Part shown: piece by piece, positions 32,267 to 43,042 of the stretch
Numbering within the stretch: position 1 is the first letter of the stretch
Layout of the letters: every line of letters starts with the position of its first letter
Position numbers and translations under genes: made by a program
Source of the DNA: an uncultured Prevotella sp.
Lineage (GTDB): Bacteria > Bacteroidota > Bacteroidia > Bacteroidales > Bacteroidaceae
Assembly (NCBI GenBank): GCA_905233165.1
Contig: CAJODL010000001.1
Location: forward strand, 186,001-250,000
Direction of reading: 5' to 3'
Length of the DNA stretch: 64,000 bases
Notes under the pieces: model-generated
Told to the model about the DNA's origin: nothing
What the model saw: only the letters and a program-made list of their open reading frames with translations
The model's database searches: none

Positions 32267-32680
32267 ATGGATTATGACATTCTTAAATCAATTTCACAAA
32301 GAGGTAACAATGCGCAAGATGCGGAAAATAGCCGAATCGCAGCAATCGCCGATGAACTCTACAGACTTTGCAAATTACATGAAACGCAATCTGGAATTGG
32401 CCAAGCAGATGTAACTCCATTTATAATTTCCTCTTCCCTGATACAGCATACCAGTTTTATGGGTTTGCAGGCTTTGATGGACGCACAGTTCAACCAGTTC
32501 TTCGTCAAGTTAGAGTTGCTGATGCTGTACCTGCTACGCAGATTATGATAGATACCTATATGGCAGCCCTCGGTTTCCAAAAAGTTGAAAATGAGGGACG
32601 TTTTTCCAATGGACAATATGTTGTGTGGGATGTAATAAGCTCACACAGACTTAAAACTCTGTGTGAGTTTTTTTGTTTTT
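32267..32680 (+). pseudogene. Remnant of a polyvalent-protein-like gene
   Basis: Two frames hold sense. The first, from ATG 32267, reads MDYDILKSISQRGNNAQDAE and stays helical for about 50 codons. The second, from about 32415, reads IYNFLFPDTAYQFYGF, then VLRQVRVADAVPATQ, MAALGFQKV and FSNGQYVVWDV. It resembles the C-terminal region of kinase-like polyvalent proteins of Bacteroidetes mobile elements (LFPDT...YGF, VLRQ, LGF, YxVWDV). A frameshift and an internal deletion separate them. The reading frame runs into the terminator hairpin. Family assignment is from memory and moderate. Confidence 0.5.
32640..32674 (+). terminator. CACACAGA-type terminator, copy 5
   Basis: CTCACACAGA (32640-32649) pairs with TCTGTGTGAG (32658-32667), followed by seven T. 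It marks the right edge of the accessory block. Confidence 0.9.
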
Positions 32681-32731
32681 GTCATATTATTTTCATGAGA
32701 TAACATGATGATAGGAAATAATAGTAGATGC

Positions 32732-32762
32732 TTGTGCATATAAAAGAAAGTTTGTATCTTTG
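32732..32762 (+). promoter_or_regulatory. GH97 gene promoter
   Basis: TTGT 32732-32735, a spacer of about 19, TATCTTTG 32755-32762. The ATG follows at 32791. Confidence 0.7.
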
Positions 32763-32790
32763 CACTCAAAAGTCAACCAATCTAAGCAAA

Positions 32791-34635
32791 ATGAATAGGA
32801 GATTTCTCATTATCTGTTATATGCTGTGTGTGGCATTGTGGGCTGTTGCTGCACAACAGATGGCATCGCCAAATGGACTTGTTGGCATACAGCCAAAGGG
32901 TGATGGATATGTCATCTGCTACCAGAGGCAGCCTGTTCTGGAGATTTCTGCCTTGGGTTATGAGGGTATAAAACAGGAACAGCTGCTGTTCACTCCTTTT
33001 GGCAAGATAAACAGCGATTATATCATGCTTTCTGGCAAGAAGAAGCATTGTATGAATGAGGCAGCAGAATATCGTGCAAACCTCGATAAAAGCGTCACTT
33101 TGGTGGTGAGACTGTATGATGATGGAGTAGCCTTCAGATACGAATGGCAAGGTGTTCCGCCTGTTTCGCAGACAAGGGAAATGACGACATACAACATTCC
33201 TGAAGGCACCAAGAGATGGATGCAGCAATGGGCTGACTCCTATGAGGGAATGTTTCCGCTGACAACAACCTGCAAGGTGAAAGCCCTGCCTTCATATAGT
33301 GCTGTCACAAAGGATTCGGAGGGCAATAACCTCAGATGGGGATATCCTGCATTGCTGGAGCCAAGAGACGGAGTGTTTGCACTCATCACAGAAGCAAATA
33401 TCGAGAGGGGACAGAGTGCCTCATGCCTCTATAATGATGAGGAGAAATTCAAGGTGGTTCCTGACAAAACCTTTGACGAATCAAAGGCAACACACTCACC
33501 TTGGAGGGTTGTAATAGTGGGAAAACTGGCTGATATAGTAGAGTCAACCCTTGTTACTGATGTCAGCGAACCTTGCCGATTGGAAGACACTTCATGGATT
33601 CAGCCAGGAGTGGTTTCATGGATATATTGGGCAAATAATCACGGTTCCAACGACTATAATATAATAAAGGAATATGTCGATTTGGCTGTTTCTCTGCATC
33701 TGCCCTATGTACTGATAGATGCCGAATGGGACACTATGAAAGACGGAAAAACCATAGAGGATGCTGTTGCCTATTCCCTAAAAAAGGGTATAAAGCCGAT
33801 GATATGGTATAATTCGTCAGTAGGATGGGTTGATGGAGCTCCAACGCCAAAGTATCGTCTCAACAAGGCTGAAGACAGGGAGAAGGAGTTTGCCTGGTGT
33901 GAGAAGATTGGGGTGGCAGGAGTGAAGATAGACTTCTTCTCTGGCGACAACCAGGTGAATATGGACTATTGTCTTGATTTGCTCGAAAGTGCTGCAAGGC
34001 ATCATCTGCTGGTAAACTTTCATGGTGCCACAATTCCGAGAGGATGGCAGAGGACATATCCCAACCTGCTCTCTACAGAAGGTGTCTATGGAGCAGAGTG
34101 GTATAATAACGTTGGCACCTTCACCAATCAGGCTGCCAGTCATAATGCCACCCTTCCTTTCACTCGAAATGTAGTGGGACCAATGGATTATACCCCTTGT
34201 GCTTTCAGCAATTCCCAACATCCACATATCACCACCAATGCCCACGAACTGGCGCTGACAGTACTCTTCGAGAGTGGCTTGCAGCATCTGGCAGACAGAC
34301 CAAGCAGCTTTTTGGCACAGCCAGAAGAGGTGAAGGATTTTCTTGGAAACCTGCCAGCAGCATGGGATGAGACAAGACTCTTGGGAGGATATCCTGGCAA
34401 GAGTGTGGTGATAGCACGCAGAAGGGGTAACACTTGGTATGTGGCAGGAATAAATGGCAGCGATGAACCAATAACGCTAAATTTAGCGATTCCATCGGAA
34501 ATGTCAAAAGCGACATCCATAACAGTTTTTGCTGACAAAGAGGACCAGAAATGGGATATCTCTACACTAAGTAAACTCCCCAAGATAGTAAAGCTGCTCC
34601 CAAGAGGAGGAATTTTGGTAAAGTTTAAAGTTTAG
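32791..34635 (+). CDS. GH97 family glycoside hydrolase (alpha-galactosidase/alpha-glucosidase)
   Basis: A 614-residue exported enzyme; start MNRRFLIICYMLCVALWAVAAQQ gives a clean signal peptide, so the upstream in-frame 32728 start is rejected. It has the GH97 architecture: N-terminal beta-supersandwich (about 25-280), a TIM barrel (PGVVSWIYWANN onward), and a C-terminal beta domain. The barrel segment GVKIDFFSGDNQ places an Asp where retaining GH97 alpha-galactosidases have their nucleophile, which favours that activity over inverting SusB-type alpha-glucosidase. Acts in the periplasm or at the surface. No SusC/SusD genes are nearby. The stop lies within a heptad tract. Confidence 0.9.
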   Translation: MNRRFLIICYMLCVALWAVAAQQMASPNGLVGIQPKGDGYVICYQRQPVLEISALGYEGIKQEQLLFTPFGKINSDYIMLSGKKKHCMNEAAEYRANLDKSVTLVVRLYDDGVAFRYEWQGVPPVSQTREMTTYNIPEGTKRWMQQWADSYEGMFPLTTTCKVKALPSYSAVTKDSEGNNLRWGYPALLEPRDGVFALITEANIERGQSASCLYNDEEKFKVVPDKTFDESKATHSPWRVVIVGKLADIVESTLVTDVSEPCRLEDTSWIQPGVVSWIYWANNHGSNDYNIIKEYVDLAVSLHLPYVLIDAEWDTMKDGKTIEDAVAYSLKKGIKPMIWYNSSVGWVDGAPTPKYRLNKAEDREKEFAWCEKIGVAGVKIDFFSGDNQVNMDYCLDLLESAARHHLLVNFHGATIPRGWQRTYPNLLSTEGVYGAEWYNNVGTFTNQAASHNATLPFTRNVVGPMDYTPCAFSNSQHPHITTNAHELALTVLFESGLQHLADRPSSFLAQPEEVKDFLGNLPAAWDETRLLGGYPGKSVVIARRRGNTWYVAGINGSDEPITLNLAIPSEMSKATSITVFADKEDQKWDISTLSKLPKIVKLLPRGGILVKFKV

Positions 34636-34725
34636 AGTTTAAAGTTTAAAGTGAAGAGTGACCCCACCCCGACCCTCCCAAGGGGAGGGAGGAATTAGGA
34701 GTTAGAAATTAGGAATTAGGAGGTC
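34620..34725 (+). repeat. Heptad tracts 3' of the GH97 gene
   Basis: AAAGTTT heptads (34622-34652) include the last codons and TAG stop of GH97. A GC hairpin follows (CCCTCCC/GGGAGGG, about 34673-34691), then ATTAGGA-type heptads (34692-34722). Confidence 0.85.
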
Positions 34726-34789
34726 AAAAGTCTAAGGCTAGCCGCTTGCGGCTTTCAACGTTCAATTTTCAATGTTCAATATAATAAAG

Positions 34790-37300
34790 ATGAAAAAGAA
34801 GTTTCTTTTAGGTTTTGTGTTGGTTAGTATGGCTTTTGTGGCTCAGGCGCAGGAGCATCAGTTGTGGTATTCTCGTCCTGCGAGTCATTGGCTGGAGGCT
34901 CTCCCTATCGGAAATAGTATCTTGGGAGCTATGGTGTATGGAGGAACCAATGATGAGGAGATACAGCTGAATGAGGAGACATTCTGGAGTGGACAACCTC
35001 ATAACAACAACAGCCACGAATCGCTGGCATACTTGCCAGAGGTGAGAAAACTGATTTTCGAGGGCAAGGAAGGTGAGGCAGCAAAGCTGTTGGACAAATA
35101 CTTTGTAAAAGGTCCTCATGGAATGCGTTTCCTGCCCTTGGGAAGCCTGAAACTGCATTTCGGACATAATAATGTGACTGATTACAAGAGAATCCTGAAT
35201 CTTGCAAATGCCACAGCGACAACAAGTTACGTTTGCAATGGAGTGAAGTATGAAAGAACAGTCTTTGCTTCACAGACAGATAGTGTCATCATCATCCACC
35301 TGAAGGCAAACAAGAAGGATGCCATCAGTTTCACTATGTCATTTAACAGTCAGATGCCTTATACCTCAAAGACCCAGCATGCCTGTCAATGTGCCTTGAC
35401 CGATGGCTCAGGAAACTGTGGAGGACGGCTTTTTGCAACAGTTCAGGGAGTGGAGCAGGAAGGCATAAAGGCTGGTTTGGCAGCACAATGTCAGGCAAGC
35501 GTTAGGGTAGAGGGTAAGCATGCTGGTATCTCCTATCCTGACAATAGTATAGAGGTGAAGAATGCTACAGAGGTGACAATATACTTCTCTGCTGCTACGA
35601 ATTTCGTGAATTATCATGATATTAGCGGCAATGCTGAGGCAAAGAACAAAGCTCGCCTGAACCTTGCAGAGCAGAAAAGATTCCCGGAACTCCTGAAGCG
35701 ACATATTGCAAAGTATCAGGAGCAGTATAACAGGGTTTCTTTAGCTCTCGATAACCAAAGTCCTCTGAAGAACCTTCCAACTGACGAACGCCTTGCAAAA
35801 TTCGATGGCTCAGACCTCGATATGGTGTCTCTCATGATGCAGTATGGCAGATATCTCCTTATCTCTTCCTCACAGCCAGGAGGACAGCCAGCAAACCTGC
35901 AGGGAGTGTGGAATGACAAGATGAATGCCCCTTGGGATTCGAAATATACCATCAATATCAATGCCGAGATGAACTACTGGCCAGCTTTAGTAGGCAATCT
36001 GGCAGAGACACAACAGCCTTTCTTCTCTATGGTGAAAGACCTCAGCCATACAGGCGCCGAGACAGCAAAGACAATGTATGGCTGTGGAGGATGGATGGCA
36101 CATCATAATACAGACATATGGAGAATAGCAGGTCCTGTGGATGGTACTCCTTGGGGAATGTTCCCAACAGGTGGTGCCTGGCTGACAACACACATTTGGC
36201 AACACTATCTCTTTACTGGCGACAAGAATTTCCTTAAAGAATACTATCCTGTATTGAAGGGAGCAGCAGACTTCCTTGTTGACTATATGCAGGAATATCC
36301 TAAGAATGGGGAGGTAAAGCAGGCTGCCGGCTGGGTGATGACTGTTCCGACAGTATCTCCAGAACATGGGCCTGTTGGCAAGGGCACCAATGTGACAGCC
36401 GGCTCTACAATGGATAACCAGATAGCCTTCGATGTGCTCAGCCAGACTCTGGCAGCAGCAAAGGTGTTGGGTATTACAGAAGGACTCTCGAAGATATCTG
36501 AGTCCCTCAAGAAGCTGCCACCAATGCAGGTAGGAAAATACGGACAGCTGCAGGAGTGGATTATTGATGCAGACGACCCAAAAGACGAACATCGCCATAT
36601 ATCACAACTCTATGGCTTGTATCCTTCTAACCAGATTTCACCATATTCTCATCCGGAACTGTTTGCTGCAGCCCTGAATACCTTAAAGCAGCGTGGCGAT
36701 ATGGCAACAGGATGGAGCCTTGGATGGAAGACAAACTTCTGGGCAAGGATGCTGGATGGAAATCATGCTTTCCAGATAATAAAGAATATGCTTCACATAC
36801 TGCCTTCTGACGCAGAGACAAAGAAATATCCTGAAGGCAGGACATATCCTAACCTCTTCGATGCCCATCCACCATTCCAGATAGACGGAAACTTTGGTGT
36901 TTCAGCAGGCATCTGTGAGATGTTGTTGCAGAGTCATGATGGCGCCCTTCATCTGTTGCCGGCACTTCCTGACAGTTGGCAAGAGGGAAAGGTCAGCGGA
37001 TTGCGTGGAAGAGGCGGTTTCATCGTTGAGGAAGAGTGGAAGAACGGCAATCTGAACTCTGCAACAGTAAAATCTACCATTGGTGGAGTGTTGAGGCTTC
37101 GCTCGTATGTGCCACTGAAGGGAAAGGATTTGAAGGAAGCAAAAGGCGCTTGTCCTAATGTCCTGATGGCTCCAGCAGAGATACGCAAACCATTGATTTC
37201 ATCGAAGATATCCCAAGCAGAAACTCCAACACTGAAGACTGTTTACGAGTATGATATCACCACTGAAGCAGGAAAAACCTACAAATTCTCAGCTCAGTAA
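34790..37300 (+). CDS. GH95 family alpha-L-fucosidase
   Basis: An 836-residue exported hydrolase with signal [21 protein letters not shown]. It starts with the typical GH95 block [25 protein letters not shown] and [10 protein letters not shown]. The (alpha/alpha)6 barrel contains [31 protein letters not shown], including the catalytic-site Asn pair and the Trp/Tyr of the family, [11 protein letters not shown], the acidic [16 protein letters not shown] segment and DGNFG. A C-terminal beta domain follows. Inverting exo-fucosidase, likely releasing alpha-1,2-linked L-fucose from host or plant glycans; some GH95 act on L-galactose. It is downstream of GH97 on the same strand and may use glycans jointly with it. 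Confidence 0.93.
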   Translation: MKKKFLLGFVLVSMAFVAQAQEHQLWYSRPASHWLEALPIGNSILGAMVYGGTNDEEIQLNEETFWSGQPHNNNSHESLAYLPEVRKLIFEGKEGEAAKLLDKYFVKGPHGMRFLPLGSLKLHFGHNNVTDYKRILNLANATATTSYVCNGVKYERTVFASQTDSVIIIHLKANKKDAISFTMSFNSQMPYTSKTQHACQCALTDGSGNCGGRLFATVQGVEQEGIKAGLAAQCQASVRVEGKHAGISYPDNSIEVKNATEVTIYFSAATNFVNYHDISGNAEAKNKARLNLAEQKRFPELLKRHIAKYQEQYNRVSLALDNQSPLKNLPTDERLAKFDGSDLDMVSLMMQYGRYLLISSSQPGGQPANLQGVWNDKMNAPWDSKYTININAEMNYWPALVGNLAETQQPFFSMVKDLSHTGAETAKTMYGCGGWMAHHNTDIWRIAGPVDGTPWGMFPTGGAWLTTHIWQHYLFTGDKNFLKEYYPVLKGAADFLVDYMQEYPKNGEVKQAAGWVMTVPTVSPEHGPVGKGTNVTAGSTMDNQIAFDVLSQTLAAAKVLGITEGLSKISESLKKLPPMQVGKYGQLQEWIIDADDPKDEHRHISQLYGLYPSNQISPYSHPELFAAALNTLKQRGDMATGWSLGWKTNFWARMLDGNHAFQIIKNMLHILPSDAETKKYPEGRTYPNLFDAHPPFQIDGNFGVSAGICEMLLQSHDGALHLLPALPDSWQEGKVSGLRGRGGFIVEEEWKNGNLNSATVKSTIGGVLRLRSYVPLKGKDLKEAKGACPNVLMAPAEIRKPLISSKISQAETPTLKTVYEYDITTEAGKTYKFSAQ

Positions 37301-37335
37301 GATTGTGAAAAAAACATAAAAAAGGAGGGTGAAAA

Positions 37336-37400
37336 TTGCGTACCTCACATAAAATGAGTAAATTTGCGCAATTTTAATGTATTTTATGGGGAAACCCATA
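37336..37400 (+). promoter_or_regulatory. pnp promoter and leader hairpin
   Basis: TTGC (37336-37339), 19 bases, TAAATTTG (37359-37366). The leader then forms a TATGGG-GAAA-CCCATA hairpin with a GNRA-type tetraloop (37385-37400), about 15 bases from the expected RNA 5' end. Confidence 0.6.
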
Positions 37401-37434
37401 TTTGATGTTTCAGTAAAAACAATAAAGAAAACAG

Positions 37435-39696
37435 ATGAATGTAATTACAAAGACGGTCTCTCTGCCTGATGGTCGTACCATCACCATTGAGACAGGAAAA
37501 TTGGCGAAGCAGGCTGATGGCAGCTGTACCCTTAGAATGGGAAATACTGTGCTTCTCGCCACTGTCTGTGCAGCAAAGGACGCAGTGCCAGGCACAGATT
37601 TCATGCCACTGCAGGTAGAATATCGTGAGCAGTATGCTGCTGCTGGACGTTTCCCTGGTGGTTTCACAAAACGTGAGGGAAAGGCTAATGACGATGAGAT
37701 TCTCACATGTCGTCTCGTGGATCGCGCCCTGCGCCCACTGTTCCCAAGCGATTATCATGCAGAGGTGTACGTAAACGTTATCTTGTTCAGTGCCGATGGA
37801 GTAGATCAGCCTGATGCTCTCGCTGGTTTCGCTGCTTCTTGTGCTCTGGCTTGTTCAGATATTCCCTTCGAGTGTCCTATCTCTGAGGTACGAGTAGCTC
37901 GCATTGGTGGAGAGTTTGTCATCAATCCTACAAAGGCTCAGATGGCTAATGCCGACATGGACCTGATGGTGGGTGCTACTAAGGACAATATCATGATGGT
38001 TGAGGGTGAGATGAACGAAGTACAGGAGGTTGACCTTCTGAATGCCCTCAAGGCTGCTCATGAGGCTATCAAGCCAATGTGTGTTATGCAGGAGGAGCTG
38101 ATGAAGGAACTCGGCACAGACGTTAAGCGTGAATATTGTCATGAGGTAAACGACGACGAACTGAAGGAGCAGGTTAAGACTGAGTGCTACCAGAAGGCTT
38201 ACGACGTTGTGAAGCAGGCTCTTGAGAAGCAGGAGCGTGCTGATGCTTTCGAGAAAATCAAGGAAGATTTCAAGGAGGCTTATGCTGCTGCCCACACAGA
38301 CCTCACAGAGGACGAGCTGGAGGAGAAGAAGGCTCTTGTTGACAAGTACTATCATGATATAGAGCGTGATGCTATGCGTCGCTGCATCCTCGATGAGGGT
38401 GTACGTCTTGATGGACGTAAGACAACTGATATCCGCCCAATATGGTGTGAGGTATCTCCATTGCCAATGCCTCATGGAAGCGCTATCTTCACTCGTGGTG
38501 AAACACAGTCTCTGTCAACTGTAACTCTTGGCACAAAGCTTGACGAGAAACTTGTTGACGATGTTCTGGAGCGTTCTTACCAGAAGTTCCTGTTGCACTA
38601 TAACTTCCCTCCATTCTGTACTGGCGAAGCAAAGGCACAGAGAGGCGTAGGACGTCGTGAGATTGGTCACGGCCACCTTGCATGGAGAGGTCTGAAGGGT
38701 CAGATTCCTGCTGACTATCCTTACACAGTGCGTGTAGTGAGCCAAATATTGGAGTCTAACGGTTCTTCTTCTATGGCAACTGTTTGTGCTGGTACACTTG
38801 CCCTGATGGATGCCGGTGTTCCAATGAAGAAGCCTGTTTCTGGTATCGCAATGGGTCTTATCAAGAACCCAGGAGAGGATAAGTATGCAGTTCTGTCTGA
38901 TATCCTTGGTGATGAGGACCACCTTGGTGATATGGACTTTAAGACTACTGGTACAAAGGATGGTCTTACTGCAACACAGATGGATATCAAGTGTGACGGC
39001 CTGTCATACGAAATATTGGAGAAGGCTCTGGCACAGGCTAAGGCTGGTCGTGAGCACATCCTCAAGTGCATCACAGATACTATTGCTGAGCCAAGAGCAG
39101 AGCTCAAGCCACAGGTACCTCGTATCGAGCAGATAGAGATTCCTAAGGAGTTCATCGGTGCAGTGATTGGCCCTGGTGGTAAGATTATTCAGCAGATGCA
39201 GGAAGATACTGGTGCTACTATCACTATCGATGAAGAAGATGGTGTAGGAAAGGTACAGGTAAGTGCTCCTAACAAGGATGCTATCAATGCTGCTCTTGCT
39301 AAGATTAAGGCTATCGTAGCAGTACCAGAAGTTGGTGAGGTATATGAAGGAACAGTACGTTCTGTAATGCCTTACGGATGCTTCGTAGAGATTCTGCCAG
39401 GACATGATGGTCTGCTCCATATCTCAGAAATCGACTGGAAGCGCCTTGAGACAGTAGAAGAAGCTGGCATCAAGGAGGGCGACAAGATAACAGTCAAACT
39501 GATGGAGATTGACTCTAAGACTGGAAAGTACAAGCTCTCAAGAAAGGTGCTTCTGCCAAAGCCAGAAGGTTATGTAGAGCCACAGCGCAGACCTGCACGT
39601 CCTGAAAGAGGCGAAAGAAGAGACAGAAAGTCTCGTCCAACACGCTTCAACGAAGGACATCAGCCAGCAGAAGAGGCTCCAAAGACAGAAGAATAA
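37435..39696 (+). CDS. pnp: Polyribonucleotide nucleotidyltransferase (PNPase)
   Basis: Phosphorolytic 3'-5' exoribonuclease and RNA polymerase, core of RNA decay. The 753-residue protein contains two RNase PH domains (first [19 protein letters not shown]..., second [19 protein letters not shown] with the [11 protein letters not shown] active-site block), an all-alpha linker, a KH domain ([17 protein letters not shown]) and an S1 domain ([17 protein letters not shown]). The C-terminal tail is basic and then acidic ([18 protein letters not shown]). Own promoter and a short hairpin in the leader suggest possible autoregulation as in E. coli, but by a different structure. Confidence 0.97.
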   Translation: MNVITKTVSLPDGRTITIETGKLAKQADGSCTLRMGNTVLLATVCAAKDAVPGTDFMPLQVEYREQYAAAGRFPGGFTKREGKANDDEILTCRLVDRALRPLFPSDYHAEVYVNVILFSADGVDQPDALAGFAASCALACSDIPFECPISEVRVARIGGEFVINPTKAQMANADMDLMVGATKDNIMMVEGEMNEVQEVDLLNALKAAHEAIKPMCVMQEELMKELGTDVKREYCHEVNDDELKEQVKTECYQKAYDVVKQALEKQERADAFEKIKEDFKEAYAAAHTDLTEDELEEKKALVDKYYHDIERDAMRRCILDEGVRLDGRKTTDIRPIWCEVSPLPMPHGSAIFTRGETQSLSTVTLGTKLDEKLVDDVLERSYQKFLLHYNFPPFCTGEAKAQRGVGRREIGHGHLAWRGLKGQIPADYPYTVRVVSQILESNGSSSMATVCAGTLALMDAGVPMKKPVSGIAMGLIKNPGEDKYAVLSDILGDEDHLGDMDFKTTGTKDGLTATQMDIKCDGLSYEILEKALAQAKAGREHILKCITDTIAEPRAELKPQVPRIEQIEIPKEFIGAVIGPGGKIIQQMQEDTGATITIDEEDGVGKVQVSAPNKDAINAALAKIKAIVAVPEVGEVYEGTVRSVMPYGCFVEILPGHDGLLHISEIDWKRLETVEEAGIKEGDKITVKLMEIDSKTGKYKLSRKVLLPKPEGYVEPQRRPARPERGERRDRKSRPTRFNEGHQPAEEAPKTEE

Positions 39697-39732
39697 AAAC
39701 TAAAAATCGATTCCTAGAAAATTGAAGTGTTT

Positions 39733-41262
39733 ATGGCTTCAATGAAAAGTCTTGCTAAGGATACCGCTATATACGGACTTAGCAGCATAGTCGGAAGATT
39801 CCTAAACTACCTACTCGTACCGCTTTACACTCACGTGTTGGCGGTACAGAGTGGGGGTTATGGTATAGTGACCAACCTGTATGCCTATGTGGCATTGATA
39901 TTGGTAATACTTACCTTCGGAATGGAGACCACATTCTTCCGATTTTCTAATAAGGATGATGAAAACCCTCATACGGTATTTTCAACATCTTTCGTAATGG
40001 TCTCAACACTATCAGTGATTTTCTTTGCTTTCGTATTTCTATTCATCGAAGGAATCGCTGATTTTATGGGTTATGTAGGGAGTGAGAACTATATTTTGAT
40101 GATGACCTGCGTAGTGTGTTTGGATGCTATTCAGGCAATACCTTTTTCCTACCTAAGATATAAAAAGAATGCTATAAAGTTTGCTTCGCTGAAGCTGCTT
40201 TTCATTATAATGAACATCTCTCTGAACCTGATATATTTCGTAGTATTGGGAAAGACGGATGTTTTCTATGTGTTCTCCCTGAATCTGGTATGTACAGGAA
40301 TTATTACATTCTTCTTCATCCCGGAGTTCCTGCATGAACACTTTGCCTCAAGACGCTATGCCATAGAACATGATGAACAACTGAAGATAGTTGACTTTGC
40401 TCTGATGAAGCGTATGTTCAGTTATTCATGGCCTATACTTGTGCTGGGAATAGCAGGAATTCTGAACCAGACGATAGACAAGATGATATTCCCATTCATT
40501 TATTCTCAGAGTCATCCTGTTCAGGTCGATGAAATGGGAGAAATAATAGCATCGCCAGCAGCAGTACAACTGGGAATATATGGAGCTTGTGCAAAGATAG
40601 CTATGATTATGGCAATGATAACACAGGCTTTCAGATATGCTTATGAACCAATCGTCTTTGCAAAGTCAAAGGATGCTGACAAGAAGGAATATTATGCTAC
40701 AGCAATGAAGTTTTTCCTTATCTTCACACTCTTTGCCTTCTTGTGTGTAGTGGGCTATATGCCAATACTGCAGCATATTATCGGTGCAGAATATCGTGAA
40801 GGTCTTCGTGTGGTGCCAATAGTAATGGTGGCAGAGATAATGATGGGAGTTTATTTCAACCTCTCTTTCTGGTACAAGCTTATAGACAAGACGATATGGG
40901 GTGCCTGGTTCTCGATGGCTGGATGTATAGTGCTGATAGCTGTAAATGTAATATTTATTCCGGAATATGGCTACATAGCCTGTGCATGGGGTGGTGTAGC
41001 AGGATATGGAACAGCGATGGTGTTGTCTTATATCGTAGGACAGAAAAAATATCCGATAGAATATGACCTCAAGGGTATAGGCAGGTATGTAGCATTGACA
41101 TTTGTGCTCTTCTGCATAATGAATTATATTGATTGGCCTAATGCTGCTCTTCAGGTTTTCGTGAGTACCTTGCTCATACTATTCTATTTGTACGTAGTAG
41201 TGAAAAAAGATATGCCCCATGATACGATTTCTCATATCCGTTCTATACTTCATCTTCGTTAG
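39733..41262 (+). CDS. Polysaccharide flippase (MATE/MVF superfamily, Wzx-like)
   Basis: A 509-residue polytopic membrane protein with about 12-14 hydrophobic segments. It starts MASMKSLAKDTAIYGLSSIVGRFLNYLLVPLYT, the standard N-terminus of Wzx/RfbX-type oligosaccharide flippases. The frame also opens at GTG 39727; ATG 39733 is chosen. It would move lipid-linked oligosaccharides or related lipids across the inner membrane. The following heparinase-like gene overlaps its 3' end by 44 bases in another frame, so the two are translated together. No glycosyltransferases lie beside it, so the substrate is unknown. Confidence 0.88.
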   Translation: MASMKSLAKDTAIYGLSSIVGRFLNYLLVPLYTHVLAVQSGGYGIVTNLYAYVALILVILTFGMETTFFRFSNKDDENPHTVFSTSFVMVSTLSVIFFAFVFLFIEGIADFMGYVGSENYILMMTCVVCLDAIQAIPFSYLRYKKNAIKFASLKLLFIIMNISLNLIYFVVLGKTDVFYVFSLNLVCTGIITFFFIPEFLHEHFASRRYAIEHDEQLKIVDFALMKRMFSYSWPILVLGIAGILNQTIDKMIFPFIYSQSHPVQVDEMGEIIASPAAVQLGIYGACAKIAMIMAMITQAFRYAYEPIVFAKSKDADKKEYYATAMKFFLIFTLFAFLCVVGYMPILQHIIGAEYREGLRVVPIVMVAEIMMGVYFNLSFWYKLIDKTIWGAWFSMAGCIVLIAVNVIFIPEYGYIACAWGGVAGYGTAMVLSYIVGQKKYPIEYDLKGIGRYVALTFVLFCIMNYIDWPNAALQVFVSTLLILFYLYVVVKKDMPHDTISHIRSILHLR

Positions 41263-43018
41263 TACAGGAGTTTTTGCTCAGGCGCTGAACAAGCAGTCTT
41301 ATGTGAAATATGGCGAAAGCTATCTTTCCCAGCCTTGGCATGCTTTGTCACGACAGTCTTTTGCCCGTTTCAAGACAGATGGCAACAGGGTTGAGTATGA
41401 AGGACAGGTATTTGAACGCAGACGTCATCTGGCAGCTCTCGCTATGGCTGAGATAATAGAAGGAAAGGGCCGTTTCATCAATGAGATAGTAGTGGGTATC
41501 GACTCTATGATGCGAGAACCTTGGTGGGGTATTCCTGCTCACTACAGCAAAGCAGTTCCAGATTATAATCAGCAGACAATAGACCTCTTTAATGCAGAGT
41601 CAGCAGCATTGCTGGCCTGGACATGCAGCAGGTTGGAGCGTCCCTTGACAAAGGTGCGTCCCACATTGCCAGCGAAGGTCAGCAAGGAGATACACCACAG
41701 AATGCTGAAACCTGTCTTGGGAAGTAAATACTGGTGGAAGACGGCCGGCATGAACTGGAATCCGTGGATTTGCTCTAACTGGTTGGCTTGCCTGTATCTC
41801 TATGAGAGTGATGAGGTAAGGATGCAGAAGGCTGTGAAGGAGATAGAAAGCTGCATGAAGGCTTTCATAGACAGTTATCCTGATGATGGGGGCTGTGATG
41901 AGGGAACAGGCTATTGGGACAGAGCTGCTGCCAGCTATTATGAATGCCTTTATCTGCTTGACCTGATAAAGTCGGAGGAAATGGCAGATGTTACGATGCT
42001 GAACTACAAGAGGGACAAAGTTGCCAGGATGGGAGCTTATATATATAATATGTATATAGGAAACGATTATGTCGTAACATTTGCTGATGCACATAATAAC
42101 AAGAGTGCCGTACAGCTGAATATCCTTTTCCCATTCTCAGAATTCATAAATGACAAGAAAATGGCTGGTTTCTCCGCATTTATGGCGAAGAAAGATAATT
42201 TCTGGAGCAATCCGGCTGCGCTATATGCCAAGAGTGGAAACTTCCCGACACTGGGTAGGGAACTTCTGTTGCTACAATATGTTGATAAGCTGAGCAAGAC
42301 AAAGGCAGAAGAGCCAAAGTCGGAGGCTTTCTATCCAAACCTCGGTGTAGCTACCATGCGTAGTAAAGGAGGCTTGTTTGTAGCATTCAAGGGTGGCAAT
42401 AATGGAGAGAGCCATAACCATAACGACCTTGGAACAATGGAGATTTTTGCTGACGGAAAGCCTTTGCTCATTGATTGTGGAGTAGGGGAATATACAGCAA
42501 AGACTTTCTCAAAAGAACGCTATGATATATGGACCATGCAGAGCCAGTACCACAATTGTCCAAAGGTCAATGGCTTCAATCAGAAAGAAGGAAAGGAATA
42601 TGTTGCAGATTTGGTAATGATAGGTCACAAGCATGGTAAAGAGAAACTGAGCAATAACTATCTGCTGAATCTTACGAAAGCATATCCGGAAGAGGCTAAG
42701 ATAGAGGACTATATGCGTGATGTAGAGTTAAAGGGTGAGGAGATAAAGATTACAGATGTATATACCCTGCAGAAGTTTATTGAGCCAACACAACTATATT
42801 TCATGACAACAATAAAACCTATACTGAAAAAGGGAAAGATATTGCTTGGTAACCACACACTCTCTTATCAGGATAAGGTTCTTACTGCAAATGTAGAAGA
42901 TTGTTCAGAGCTTCTTGACAATCACCTGAAAGGCATGTGGGGAGACAGCCTCTATCGTATCGTGCTGACAACAAAGAAGAAGGACAAGAAGCGCGAGATA
43001 GTATTGACAATAAAATAG
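41219..43018 (+). CDS. Heparinase II/III-like exported protein
   Basis: A 599-residue exported protein with signal MIRFLISVLYFIFVSTGVFAQA. The N-terminal (alpha/alpha)-barrel half includes ERRRHLAALAMAEI and GMNWNPWICSNWL with PDDGGCDEGTGYWDRAAASYYE. The C-terminal beta half has GESHNHNDLGTMEIFADGKPLLIDCG, the histidine/asparagine block of the heparinase II/III fold. Members are polysaccharide lyases acting on uronic-acid-containing glycans. The adjacent minus-strand genes degrade hexuronates, which fits this role. The exact substrate is uncertain, and some members are not lyases. Confidence 0.82.
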   Translation: MIRFLISVLYFIFVSTGVFAQALNKQSYVKYGESYLSQPWHALSRQSFARFKTDGNRVEYEGQVFERRRHLAALAMAEIIEGKGRFINEIVVGIDSMMREPWWGIPAHYSKAVPDYNQQTIDLFNAESAALLAWTCSRLERPLTKVRPTLPAKVSKEIHHRMLKPVLGSKYWWKTAGMNWNPWICSNWLACLYLYESDEVRMQKAVKEIESCMKAFIDSYPDDGGCDEGTGYWDRAAASYYECLYLLDLIKSEEMADVTMLNYKRDKVARMGAYIYNMYIGNDYVVTFADAHNNKSAVQLNILFPFSEFINDKKMAGFSAFMAKKDNFWSNPAALYAKSGNFPTLGRELLLLQYVDKLSKTKAEEPKSEAFYPNLGVATMRSKGGLFVAFKGGNNGESHNHNDLGTMEIFADGKPLLIDCGVGEYTAKTFSKERYDIWTMQSQYHNCPKVNGFNQKEGKEYVADLVMIGHKHGKEKLSNNYLLNLTKAYPEEAKIEDYMRDVELKGEEIKITDVYTLQKFIEPTQLYFMTTIKPILKKGKILLGNHTLSYQDKVLTANVEDCSELLDNHLKGMWGDSLYRIVLTTKKKDKKREIVLTIK

Positions 43019-43042
43019 CAGTAAGCCTTTTTAGCTTACTGC
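43018..43042. terminator. Hairpin between convergent heparinase-like and ROK genes
   Basis: GCAGTAAGC (43018-43026) pairs with GCTTACTGC (43034-43042), loop of seven. It overlaps one stop codon and the last codons of the opposite gene. The T-rich side faces the minus strand. Confidence 0.65.

Noticed and set aside
32133..32414. 93-residue plus-strand ORF starting in repeat copy B
   Set aside because: Its first half crosses the promoter and leader of the remnant gene, and only short stretches look coding. Better explained as a shadow over the decayed gene.
32791..37300. Polysaccharide utilisation locus
   Set aside because: GH97 and GH95 are adjacent, but no SusC/SusD pair, hybrid two-component system or ECF sigma is in the window.
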